DNA of 15,960 nucleotides from Rhodospirillaceae bacterium (GCA_030151865.1 JASLCK010000083.1:1-15960); one strand, 5' to 3'; positions 1 to 6,367 are shown, numbered from the stretch's first letter. Made by a program: numbers and translations. The notes: generated by a model from the sequence alone, not told the origin.

Positions 1-1
1 T

Positions 2-331
2 GCTGCCGGACTTCAGAAACATTGTCCCCAGACGTTTTACGCCAAGCCCATCGGGCAGTTTAAGGTCAATGGTCATGACGCGCTGATGTCGTTTATCGGA
101 TGTGGAACGATCCAGGATGCAACAGCCCATAGCGAGACGTTAATTCTGATCGCGATACGGGGGGACAAGGATATCTACACCTTGCAATGGGCGGAGAGAG
201 GGACGGCTTCACCTCAAGCGATTCTGTGGGATGCGGAAAAGTGGATGGCCCGCTCTCAGCTTCTTTTGCCGATCAAGCTGTGTCCTATCCTTCCCGGCGA
301 GGCTGTGCCTTACATCAGTTGCGTAAAATGA
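2..331 (+). CDS. Partial CDS, C-terminal 109 residues of an unrecognised protein
   Basis: The reading frame is open from the left window edge (codon at position 2) to TGA at 329-331, so the gene starts outside the window. I do not recognise a named family. The visible part is soluble-looking, with mixed charge and no membrane segment. It contains a DIYTLQWAERG stretch around visible residues 55-65 and ends in a Cys/Pro-rich tail (LPIKLCPILPGEAVPYISCVK is the end region, with cysteines about 17 residues apart). An internal ATG at 86 would give an 81-residue product, but the frame continues upstream without a stop, so a truncated gene is more likely. It converges on the DUF1489 gene. The frame is real with moderate confidence; the function is unknown. 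Confidence 0.5.
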   Translation, partial: AAGLQKHCPQTFYAKPIGQFKVNGHDALMSFIGCGTIQDATAHSETLILIAIRGDKDIYTLQWAERGTASPQAILWDAEKWMARSQLLLPIKLCPILPGEAVPYISCVK

Positions 332-355
332 TGGACTGGACTTCCCCTGAAAGAC

Positions 356-372
356 TGGAGAGCGTCTCTCCA
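356..372. terminator. Small hairpin between convergent genes
   Basis: A perfect 7-bp inverted repeat, TGGAGAG (356-362), CGT loop, CTCTCCA (366-372), lies between the convergent stop codons at 331 and 440. Neither side has a strong T-run; the minus strand has only a short TCTTT. It may be a weak bidirectional terminator. The position fits better than the sequence does. Confidence 0.35.
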
Positions 373-439
373 ACGATGCTGGGTTGATCTAAAGCAGGGG
401 CATGCGTGGGGTGAGGGGGCTTGGATAAGGTCCGAAGAC

Positions 440-880
440 CTATAGAAGTCCGAGTTTCACAAGTTCTTGATACATGTCGGGGGGCATGTCCGCGATTGTA
501 TCCTTGGTGGCAAGATCGGGGGGAGCGTCTTCTGGGTTGAAATATCGCCATCCCTGAAATGGTCTGCGCGGACGCGGGGCCACGGGAATCAGGGGGCGGC
601 CCAGAATGATCGCGCAATGAGCCTTGCCCTCGATTTCGACTGGTTTCAACGCAAGCAAACTCTGGCGCCCAACGATCATACCCGACATCACCCAATAAAT
701 AGAACCGCCCGCGAGCAGTTCATCGGCCCGTTTAGGGGTTTGGCGGGTGATGTGGGCCAGTTCGACCTGGCCGGTATAGGGGTTCTTAGTTCCGATCCGC
801 TTGCATTGAAACGCGTCCAGCTCGGAAAAATTAGAAAGGCCTACGATCAGTTTGATCAAATGCAGGCGCGGTTGGGTCAT
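440..880 (-). CDS. DUF1489 family protein
   Basis: A 146-residue protein of the DUF1489 family, a conserved alphaproteobacterial family with no established function. Recognised features are the N-terminal LHLIKL (residues 6-11), the core TPKRADELLAGGSIYWV (48-64) and the C-terminal motif PRPRRPFQGWRY (102-113) followed by PEDAPPDL. The length agrees with the family. There is no signal peptide or membrane helix, so it is probably cytoplasmic. The ATG at 880-878 was chosen because the family's N-terminal motif begins within six residues; the ribosome-binding site upstream is weak. The gene is apparently monocistronic and convergent with the gene at 2-331. I can name the family with confidence but not assign a role. 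Confidence 0.9.
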   Translation of the reverse strand: MTQPRLHLIKLIVGLSNFSELDAFQCKRIGTKNPYTGQVELAHITRQTPKRADELLAGGSIYWVMSGMIVGRQSLLALKPVEIEGKAHCAIILGRPLIPVAPRPRRPFQGWRYFNPEDAPPDLATKDTIADMPPDMYQELVKLGLL

Positions 881-1044
881 GGCAAGGTCACCAGTGATAG
901 GGCTGAAGAGATCTGCGGACAGGGTTGATTTCCTGCTCAGAACAGGAATGGACCGCCCATGCTGATCGTGGGATGGACATCAGATATCCAGGCAACCATC
1001 CGGCTTGAACACTTATTTAGGCGATGGGGGGAACTTGTCTAGAG

Positions 1045-1198
1045 TGTTTCCGTTCAGACGAAGTCAGAACAGAAAACGCGACAAGCCCGAGCGGCACTTG
1101 AGCTTAGCTGGTGCCGGAGGCATTCTAGCTGGCACCGGAGGTGCCGCCGCCAGAGGCATTAACGAGGGCTGTTTCCGTTTGAACGGAAACAGCTTGTC
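1045..1198. repeat. Inverted/dispersed repeat block (TGTTTCCGTTCA units)
   Basis: At 1168-1193 there is a perfect 12-bp inverted repeat: the arm GCTGTTTCCGTT, a 2-base TG centre, and its complement. The arm recurs at 1045-1060 as TGTTTCCGTTCAGACG, which matches the minus strand of 1191-1176 at 15 of 16 positions. A second inverted pair, GACAAGC at 1080-1086 and GCTTGTC at 1192-1198, frames the block. No T-run follows the hairpin, so it is not a typical terminator. The architecture resembles intergenic REP/BIME-like repeats of Rhodospirillales, but copy number cannot be seen in one window. Confidence 0.5.
1105..1141. repeat. Short imperfect tandem repeat, 21-bp period
   Basis: TAGCTGGTGCCGGAGG (1105-1120) recurs as TAGCTGGCACCGGAGG (1126-1141), differing only at two adjacent bases. 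GAGGCATT also occurs twice, at 1117-1124 and 1153-1160. It lies inside the larger repeat block and has no known function. Confidence 0.5.
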
Positions 1199-1265
1199 TT
1201 CTGACTGGTCGTTTCGGCTGCCGGTGCTGGTCGCGGCTGCAACTGGGGCACCGCAAGTATTTTCC

Positions 1266-1296
1266 TTGACCCTGTAGCGACTACAGACTTCATCCT
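1266..1296 (+). promoter_or_regulatory. MerR-family metal-responsive promoter/operator
   Basis: A -35 element TTGACC (1266-1271) is followed directly by the perfect dyad CTGTAG-CGA-CTACAG (1272-1286) and a -10-like CATCCT (1291-1296), a 19-bp spacer. An overlong 19-20 bp spacer filled by a dyad abutting the -35 is the hallmark of MerR-type activators such as ZntR, CadR, PbrR and MerR, and the arrangement closely resembles the zntA promoter. The predicted transcript start near 1303 leaves about 20 bases before the CDF start codon at 1324. No merR-like gene is in the window, so the regulator would be encoded elsewhere. Confidence 0.75.
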
Positions 1297-1323
1297 GACG
1301 TTCAGATGAGCCTGGAGGAAGAG

Positions 1324-1956
1324 ATGGCTGGATGCTGCAGCACTTGCCAAGTTCCCGAAAGCGGGACAGCGTCCCGTTTTCGCAAGGCCCTGTGGGTGGC
1401 GTTGGTGATCAATGCAGGAATGTTCCTGATCGAGATCGTGGCGGGGGTCGCTGCGGGATCATCCTCGTTGCAGGCGGATGCCCTGGACTTCCTCGGGGAC
1501 GCCGCCAATTACGGTGTCAGTCTGTTCGTGTTGGGGATGAGCCTCAACCGTCGGGCCATGGCTTCGGTTCTGAAGGGGGGCACCATGGCGGCGTTCGGTC
1601 TTTGGGTTATCGGCAATACCCTTTGGCATCTTATTAACGCCACGGTGCCCGAGCCGAGCGTTATGGGCGGTATCGGTTTCGCGGCCCTGGTGGCCAACCT
1701 GATTGTCGCGATCATGTTGTATGCTTTCCGCGACGGCGACAGCAACATGCGGTCGGTTTGGATTTGCTCGCGCAACGACGCGATCGGCAATTTGGCTGTC
1801 CTTGGCGCAGCCAGCGGTGTCTTCGTCACGGGCAGTGGCTGGCCGGACGTCATGGTTGCCGGCATTATGGCGGTGCTGGCTCTATCGGGAGCCATCCAGA
1901 TACTGCGTTACGCTTTCCTTGAATTGCGCACGATCGCTCCCCTGGCTGCCGAATGA
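1324..1956 (+). CDS. Short cation diffusion facilitator (CDF) family metal transporter
   Basis: A 210-residue membrane protein with about six hydrophobic segments and CDF signatures in the second and fifth helices: DALDFLGDAAN (residues 52-62) and CSRNDAIGN (148-156). The metal-site positions read D55-x3-D59 and C148-x3-D152, where zinc exporters usually have HxxxD in both helices. The protein stops soon after the sixth helix, so the C-terminal cytoplasmic dimer domain of YiiP-type CDFs is missing. The N-terminus carries C4, C5 and C8. The start at 1324 is preferred over ATG 1306 because GGAGG (1314-1318) sits five bases upstream and the predicted transcript starts near 1303. The MerR-type promoter implies induction by a heavy metal and a role in efflux at the inner membrane. 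The substrate is not determined; a thiophilic metal such as Cd, Pb or Zn is an inference. Confidence 0.8.
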   Translation: MAGCCSTCQVPESGTASRFRKALWVALVINAGMFLIEIVAGVAAGSSSLQADALDFLGDAANYGVSLFVLGMSLNRRAMASVLKGGTMAAFGLWVIGNTLWHLINATVPEPSVMGGIGFAALVANLIVAIMLYAFRDGDSNMRSVWICSRNDAIGNLAVLGAASGVFVTGSGWPDVMVAGIMAVLALSGAIQILRYAFLELRTIAPLAAE

Positions 1957-1984
1957 CTGGCCTGGGTGCCGGTCTGTTGAAGGC

Positions 1985-2015
1985 CCGGTCTTGTGGTTTT
2001 GACCGGCGGCTTTTT
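1985..2015 (+). terminator. Possible intrinsic terminator after the CDF gene
   Basis: CCGGTC (1985-1990) pairs with GACCGG (2001-2006), with TTTTT at 2011-2015. GCCGGTC at 1968-1974 could pair with 2001-2007 instead. The four bases between stem and T-run make it suboptimal. Its position, about 30 bases past the CDF stop and before nasT, is right. Confidence 0.45.
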
Positions 2016-2055
2016 GCTGTTACGCTGTCCGTCTTCTGATGTGCCGAGCCGAGCA

Positions 2056-2643
2056 ATGACCCTTCGCGTAATCCTGATCGACGACGAGCCTGGACGGGCA
2101 GCCGAGGTGTCGGCGGCACTGCGGAGCGAGGGTTTTGTCGTGGTCGGGCAATTTCCCACTGGTGCGGAACTGCAGCGGCAGGTAGCCGAGTTGCAGGCCG
2201 ATGTCATCGTCGTGGATATCGAAAGCCCCGACCGTGACGTGCTGGAAAGCATGCGTCAGGTCAGTTTCGGGCATGGCGCTCCGGGCAGGCCGGTAGTGAT
2301 GTTCGCCCAGGATGGTGCGCCCGAAACCATTCGCGCCGCCATCGAAGCCGGTGTCTCGGCTTATGTGGTCGATGGGTTGAAGCCCGAGCGGGTTAAGCCG
2401 GTGGTGGATGTGGCGATCGCCCGGTTCGCCCAATTCCAGGAATTGCGCAGCGAGCTCGACAAGGCCAAGTCCACCCTGGCCGAGCGCAAGCTGGTGGAGC
2501 GCGCAAAGGGCATTCTGATGAAGCGCCGCCGCTGCGACGAGGAAGAGGCGTACCGCCTGATGCGCAAGATGGCCATGGACCAGAAGTCCAGGCTGGTGGA
2601 TATCGCCAATAAGATCATCGAAGCCGCTGAGCTGCTGGGGTGA
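2056..2643 (+). CDS. nasT: NasT, ANTAR-domain transcription antiterminator
   Basis: A 195-residue two-domain protein. Residues 1-120 form a CheY-like receiver with acidic D9/D10, a phosphoacceptor-like D54 and K109. The C-terminal ANTAR RNA-binding domain covers about 134-190, with the signature ERAKGILMKRR (148-158), then EEAYRLMRKMAM and a final helix. In known systems NasT binds a two-hairpin leader RNA and lets polymerase pass a terminator, while NasS holds it inactive until nitrate or nitrite is present; phosphorylation is not thought to be the switch. The predicted target is the leader upstream of nirB at 3754-3819. The frame is open upstream to 1993, but ATG 2056 begins right at the receiver fold (TLRVILIDDE) and gives the family's length. 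The ribosome-binding site is weak. The 3' end overlaps nasS. Confidence 0.9.
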   Translation: MTLRVILIDDEPGRAAEVSAALRSEGFVVVGQFPTGAELQRQVAELQADVIVVDIESPDRDVLESMRQVSFGHGAPGRPVVMFAQDGAPETIRAAIEAGVSAYVVDGLKPERVKPVVDVAIARFAQFQELRSELDKAKSTLAERKLVERAKGILMKRRRCDEEEAYRLMRKMAMDQKSRLVDIANKIIEAAELLG

Positions 2644-2648
2644 TGTTC

Positions 2649-3614
2649 ATGACACAAACGTCTTTGAAACTCGGCTTCATGCCTTTATGCGACAGCGCCC
2701 CGATGGTGGTGGCGAAAGAACGCGGCTTTTTCGCCGAGCAAGGTCTGTCGGTCGACCTGTCACGGGAACCGTCATGGTCGAATATCCGCGACAAGCTGGC
2801 CTATGGCTTTCTGCATGGGGTGCAAATGCTGGCCACCATGCCGCTGTCTTGTGGTCTGGGGTTGGGAAATATCAAAGCCGCCATAATGACGCCGTTGGGA
2901 CTTAGTTGTGGTGGGAATGCCATCACTTTAGGCAACGGTTTGTTGGCCGAAATGCAGGGTGAAAAAACGGTTTTGCATCTCAAGCGGGTTGTCGAGGCGG
3001 CGGCGCAGCCGTTGACTCTGGCGATCCCTTATCCCTTTTCAACGCATCACTATGAATTGCGTTTTTGGCTGGCGGCTGCGGGGATTGATCCAGATCGGGA
3101 TGTCCGGCTGGTGGTGGTGCCGCCGCCGCAGATGGTGGCCCAACTGTCCGCTGGCAATATCGCTGGTTTTTGCGTTGGCGAGCCTTGGAACAGCTTGGCG
3201 GAACATCTGGAGCTGGGGCGGATTGTCGCAACCGTTCAAGACTTTCTGCCCGACCGTATCGAAAAGGTGCTGGGGCTGGGGCTTGATTGGGCGGAAAGCA
3301 ATCCAACCATTGTCCGGTCTTTGGTGTCGGCCTTGCTGGCGGCCTGTCGCTGGGCGGACGATCCCCTGAACCGTGACGAGGTGGCGGACATTCTCAGCGG
3401 CTCGACCTATCTCAATGCGCCGGTCGATGTGGTGCGTGCCGGGTTGCGGCGCATTCACTTTTCGGGCGACATCCCCAATCGCCCCGATCCCGCTCAGGCG
3501 CTGTGGTATCTCGATCAGATGAACCGTTGGGGGCACCTGCCCAAGGGGCTTGATAGGGTGGACGTGGCGGCCAAGGTCTTTCGACCAGACACCTATCAAG
3601 GTCTTGTGGGATGA
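2649..3614 (+). CDS. nasS: NasS, nitrate/nitrite-sensing partner of NasT
   Basis: A 321-residue protein of the NrtA/SsuA-like periplasmic-binding fold: LKLGFMPLCDSAPMVVAKE near the N-terminus, then ERGFFAEQGL, and later FCVGEPWN. It has no signal peptide, which fits a cytoplasmic sensor rather than a transporter subunit. NasS proteins bind nitrate or nitrite and sequester NasT when the ligand is absent. The gene overlaps or abuts nasT (stop TGA 2641-2643 shares its last base with an ATG at 2643), so translation is coupled. Candidate starts are GTG 2640, ATG 2643 and ATG 2649. I chose 2649 because GGGG (2637-2640) sits eight bases upstream and the family's LKLGF motif follows at once. The order nasT-nasS matches that of several alphaproteobacterial nas clusters. 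An alternative reading as a generic NMT1/NrtA-like binding protein is less likely given its neighbour. Confidence 0.85.
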   Translation: MTQTSLKLGFMPLCDSAPMVVAKERGFFAEQGLSVDLSREPSWSNIRDKLAYGFLHGVQMLATMPLSCGLGLGNIKAAIMTPLGLSCGGNAITLGNGLLAEMQGEKTVLHLKRVVEAAAQPLTLAIPYPFSTHHYELRFWLAAAGIDPDRDVRLVVVPPPQMVAQLSAGNIAGFCVGEPWNSLAEHLELGRIVATVQDFLPDRIEKVLGLGLDWAESNPTIVRSLVSALLAACRWADDPLNRDEVADILSGSTYLNAPVDVVRAGLRRIHFSGDIPNRPDPAQALWYLDQMNRWGHLPKGLDRVDVAAKVFRPDTYQGLVG

Positions 3615-3620
3615 TTATTT

Positions 3621-3655
3621 TGCCTATTATTTAATCCATGATTATAAAATAGGCA
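3621..3655. promoter_or_regulatory. AT-rich dyad upstream of the nirB promoter, possible activator site
   Basis: TGCCTATT (3621-3628) and AATAGGCA (3648-3655) form a perfect 8-bp inverted repeat around a 19-base AT-rich centre. Its midpoint is about 109 bases before the predicted transcript start, a usual distance for a sigma-54 activator site. It does not match the NtrC consensus (TGCACC-N5-GGTGCA) well. Without a T-run it is not an obvious terminator for nasS. Confidence 0.35.
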
Positions 3656-3689
3656 GTAATCTGTTGTGCATCTTCCTGCGCAGTTCCTC

Positions 3690-3702
3690 TAATCCATTGA
3701 TA
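3690..3702 (-). promoter_or_regulatory. IHF-binding consensus
   Basis: TAATCCATTGATA fits the reverse of the IHF consensus WATCAANNNNTTR at every defined position. It lies 18 bases before the -24 element, between the promoter and the upstream region, where IHF commonly bends DNA at sigma-54 promoters. Confidence 0.55.
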
Positions 3703-3720
3703 TTCCGGTAAAGAAAGTCT

Positions 3721-3736
3721 TGGCACGCTGAATGCA
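3721..3736 (+). promoter_or_regulatory. Sigma-54 (-24/-12) promoter of the nir-nas operon
   Basis: TGGCAC (3721-3726), five bases, then ATGC (3732-3735) matches the sigma-54 consensus TGGCAC-N5-TTGC with one mismatch. The invariant GG (3722-3723) and GC (3734-3735) have exact -24/-12 spacing. The predicted transcript starts near 3747, just before the leader hairpins. An AAA+ activator is required; NtrC is the expected one for a nitrogen-assimilation operon. Confidence 0.75.
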
Positions 3737-3753
3737 TTTGTCAGCGTGAGTTT

Positions 3754-3819
3754 CCCCCATGCTCAACGGCGAGCCTTTGGGGGCGTGCATAAGCCCGACC
3801 GGCAAAGATGCCGTCAGGG
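3754..3819 (+). ncRNA. Tandem hexaloop hairpins, predicted NasT (ANTAR) target in the nirB leader
   Basis: Hairpin 1: CCCCCA (3754-3759) pairs with TGGGGG (3778-3783) and GCTC (3761-3764) with GAGC (3771-3774), enclosing the six-base loop AACGGC (3765-3770). Hairpin 2: bases 3794-3803 pair with 3810-3819 (CCC/GGG, GAC/GTC, GGC/GCC) with two single-base bulges, enclosing the six-base loop AAAGAT (3804-3809). ANTAR antiterminators recognise two tandem hairpins with hexanucleotide loops that have A at position 1 and G at position 4. Both loops meet this rule (A3765/G3768 and A3804/G3807). The element sits between the sigma-54 start site and the terminator at 3831, and nasT lies just upstream. 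Confidence 0.8.
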
Positions 3820-3830
3820 TTTTTCGGAAC

Positions 3831-3903
3831 AAAGGCGTTCCGCGATCTGAAGTCAGGAGTTTGTCTCCTGTCGCTTCGTCATCGCGGGACGCCTTTTTGT
3901 TTT
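3831..3903 (+). terminator. Long intrinsic terminator/attenuator in the nirB leader
   Basis: AAAGGCGTTCCGCGAT (3831-3846) pairs with 3881-3896 over 16 bp with one G:U pair. An inner hairpin, CAGGAG (3854-3859) with CTCCTG (3865-3870), extended by GAAG/CTTC, caps the structure. A T-rich tract runs from 3894 to 3903. It lies 23 bases before the nirB ATG and after the tandem hairpins, so by default transcripts should stop here. NasT bound to the hairpins would allow read-through. Confidence 0.85.
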
Positions 3904-3925
3904 CTCGCAGCCCAAGGAGCGCGGA

Positions 3926-6364
3926 ATGGAAAAGAAGAAGCTGGTGGTGGTGGGCAACGGTATGGCCGGCATCCGCACCGTCGAGGAACTGCTGAAACTG
4001 GCCCCCGACCTGTACGACATCACCGTGTTCGGCGATGAACCTCGGGTCAATTATAACCGCATCATGCTCTCGCCCATGCTTTCGGGGGAGAAGAGCTTCA
4101 CCGACATCGTGCTGAACGACGCCGAATGGTACGCCGCCAACGGCATTGCCTTGCGTTCCGGTGTTCGTGTTTCGGGTATCAACCGCCAAGCCGGGCATGT
4201 GATCACCGAGACGGCCGAAATGGTGCCTTATGACCGGTTGTTGCTGGCCACCGGCTCGCGCCCGATCATCCTGCCGGTGCCCGGCGCTCAATTGCCGCAA
4301 GTGGTGTCGTTCCGCGATGTGGACGACGTGGCCCGCATGATCGATGCCGCCAAACCGGGCGCGCGGGCCATCGTCATCGGCGGCGGCCTGCTGGGGTTGG
4401 AGGCCGCCAACGGTCTGAATGCGCGCGGCATGAGCGTGACCGTCGTGCACCTGATGGACACCCTGATGGAGCGCCAGCTTGACGCCGCATCCGGTGCGCT
4501 GTTGCAAAAGGCATTGGAGGATCGCGGTATTCGGTTCCGCATGAAGGCCGTTACCGACAGCATTCTGGGGCGGGACAAGGTCGAGGGCATTCGTTTCAAG
4601 GATGGCTCGGAAGAACCGGCAGACCTGATCGTCATGGCGGTGGGCATCCGTCCCAATACCGAACTGGCAGCCAACAGCGGCATTAAATGCGACCGTGGCG
4701 TGGTTGTTGACGATTATCTGCAAACCAGCGATCCGGCCATCGTTTCGGTGGGCGAATGCGTCCAGCATCGCGGCAATTGCTATGGTCTGGTGGCCCCGTT
4801 GTTCGACATGGCCAAGGTCTGCGCCGCCCATCTGGCTGGCTTTGACGTCAAGCCTTACGAGGGCACCGTCACCGCCACCCGTCTGAAAGTGACCGGCATC
4901 GAGTTGTTCTCGGCCGGTGACTTCATCGGCAACGAGCAGACCGAGGACATCCTCTACAAGGACATTCAGGCGGGCATTTATAAGAAGTTGGTGGTGCAGG
5001 GCAACAGGCTGGTGGGGGCCGTGCTCTATGGCGAAACCGGCGATGGCCCCTGGTACTTCGAGCAAATTCGTGCAGGCGCCGATATTTCGGAACAGCGTCC
5101 CCGTCTGATTTTCGGTCAAGCCCATGCCTGTGGCGGCCAGGGTAAAGGCGAGGTGGACGTCAAGTCCATGTCCGACGACATGCAGGTCTGCGGCTGCAAC
5201 GGCGTCTCGAAGGGGATGATCGTCAAGGCCATCACCGAAAAAGGGCTGACCATTCTGGACGAGGTCAAGGCCCACACCAAGGCCAGTGCTTCCTGCGGTC
5301 AGTGCGCGGGCATGGTGCAGAAGATTTTGGCGGCCACCATCGGGGCCGACGCCCTGGTCAGCGCGCCCGCCACCATCTGTAAATGCACCGACCACGGCCA
5401 TGATCATGTACGCCGGGAAATCGTCGCCCAGGGATTGAAGTCGATCCCCGCCGTGATGACGGCGTTGGGCTGGAAGACGCAAGACGGCTGCGCCAAATGC
5501 CGCCCGGCTTTGAATTATTACCTGCTTTGCGCTTGCCCGGGGGAATACCAGGACCATCAGCCGTCCCGCTTCATCAATGAACGGGTGCACGCCAACATCC
5601 AAAAAGACGGCACCTATTCCGTGGTTCCGCGCATGTGGGGCGGGCTGACCAACGCCAAGGAATTGCGGGCCATCGCCGACGTGGTGGACAAGTTCGATAT
5701 CCCCACCGTCAAGGTCACGGGCGGCCAGCGTATCGATTTGCTGGGGGTCAGGAAGGAAGACCTGCCCGCGGTTTGGGGCGATCTCAACGCTGCCGGGATG
5801 GTGTCTGGTCATGCCTACGCCAAGGGGCTGCGCACGGTGAAAACCTGCGTCGGTAAGGAATGGTGCCGCTTCGGCACGCAAGACAGCACCGGCCTGGGCG
5901 TCAAGCTGGAACAGATGACCTGGGGCAGTTGGACCCCGCACAAGTTCAAGATGGCCGTCTCGGGCTGTCCGCGCAATTGTGCCGAGGCCAGCATCAAGGA
6001 CTTTGGCGTCGTCTGTATCGAGGCCGGTTTCAACCTGATGGTTGGCGGCAATGGCGGTATCGACCTGCGCGGCACCGATCCCTTGTGCCAGGTGGCGACC
6101 GAGGCCGAGGTGCTCGAATATGCCGGGGCCTTCATGCAGATCTACCGCGAGGAAGCCTGGTATCTGGAACGTACCGCCCCCTGGGTCGAGCGGGTCGGCA
6201 TCGATTATGTCCGTGCCCGTGTCGTCGAGGATGCCGCCGGACGCAAAGACGCTTACGCCCGCTTCCTGACCTCGCAGGAAAGCGCCCAGGTCGATCCCTG
6301 GGCCGAGCGCGCCGCCAAGGGTGTCGATACCCATGAATTCAACATCCTGAGCAAGGTGGGCTGA
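3926..6364 (+). CDS. nirB: NirB, NAD(P)H nitrite reductase large subunit
   Basis: An 812-residue cytoplasmic enzyme that reduces nitrite to ammonium with six electrons from NAD(P)H. Domains in order: an FAD-binding Rossmann motif VVGNGMAG (residues 8-15); an NAD(P)H-binding motif GGGLLGLEAA near 152-161; a BFD-type [2Fe-2S] site C422-x-C424 and C457-x2-C460; a second BFD-like pair C485-x-C487 and C522-x2-C525; and a C-terminal siroheme/[4Fe-4S] domain with C641-x5-C647 and C681-x3-C685 (SGCPRNCAEA). All expected cofactor ligands are present and the length is normal. The start is firm: AAGGAG (3914-3919) lies six bases before the ATG. It is the first gene of the operon, preceded by the attenuated leader, and is three bases from nirD. 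Confidence 0.97.
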   Translation: MEKKKLVVVGNGMAGIRTVEELLKLAPDLYDITVFGDEPRVNYNRIMLSPMLSGEKSFTDIVLNDAEWYAANGIALRSGVRVSGINRQAGHVITETAEMVPYDRLLLATGSRPIILPVPGAQLPQVVSFRDVDDVARMIDAAKPGARAIVIGGGLLGLEAANGLNARGMSVTVVHLMDTLMERQLDAASGALLQKALEDRGIRFRMKAVTDSILGRDKVEGIRFKDGSEEPADLIVMAVGIRPNTELAANSGIKCDRGVVVDDYLQTSDPAIVSVGECVQHRGNCYGLVAPLFDMAKVCAAHLAGFDVKPYEGTVTATRLKVTGIELFSAGDFIGNEQTEDILYKDIQAGIYKKLVVQGNRLVGAVLYGETGDGPWYFEQIRAGADISEQRPRLIFGQAHACGGQGKGEVDVKSMSDDMQVCGCNGVSKGMIVKAITEKGLTILDEVKAHTKASASCGQCAGMVQKILAATIGADALVSAPATICKCTDHGHDHVRREIVAQGLKSIPAVMTALGWKTQDGCAKCRPALNYYLLCACPGEYQDHQPSRFINERVHANIQKDGTYSVVPRMWGGLTNAKELRAIADVVDKFDIPTVKVTGGQRIDLLGVRKEDLPAVWGDLNAAGMVSGHAYAKGLRTVKTCVGKEWCRFGTQDSTGLGVKLEQMTWGSWTPHKFKMAVSGCPRNCAEASIKDFGVVCIEAGFNLMVGGNGGIDLRGTDPLCQVATEAEVLEYAGAFMQIYREEAWYLERTAPWVERVGIDYVRARVVEDAAGRKDAYARFLTSQESAQVDPWAERAAKGVDTHEFNILSKVG

Positions 6365-6367
6365 ACC

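Larger units (their letters stand above)
881..1265. other. Gene-poor intergenic stretch with repeats
   Basis: These roughly 385 bases separate the divergent DUF1489 and CDF genes. I find no convincing coding sequence. The open frame at 1005-1277 (+) is low-complexity and has no ribosome-binding site. The content I can support is the inverted and dispersed-looking repeat block at 1034-1200 and a short direct repeat at 1105-1141, listed separately. The promoter of the DUF1489 gene should lie in 881-1000, but I see no clear -35/-10 pair. Confidence 0.6.

Noticed and set aside
467..928. A 153-codon plus-strand frame over the DUF1489 gene
   Set aside because: It is a shadow of a confidently recognised family on the minus strand.
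1168..1193. The perfect 12-bp palindrome as a terminator
   Set aside because: There is no T-run on either strand and no gene ends nearby.
1005..1277. A 90-codon plus-strand frame in the repeat region
   Set aside because: It is low-complexity (AGAGGILAGTGG-like), runs through the inverted repeats and has no ribosome-binding site; it would also end inside the MerR-type promoter.
1306..1323. The upstream ATG for the CDF gene
   Set aside because: It has no ribosome-binding site and falls almost at the predicted transcript start. The ATG at 1324 has GGAGG at ideal spacing.
3667..3682. A degenerate TGC...GCA dyad as an NtrC site
   Set aside because: It is 16 rather than 17 bases long and lacks the CC/GG core, so I do not list it as a feature.
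3759..4038. Short plus-strand frames in the nirB leader, considered as leader peptides
   Set aside because: They run through the hairpins and terminator into nirB out of frame and lack ribosome-binding sites. The RNA structure explains the region better.
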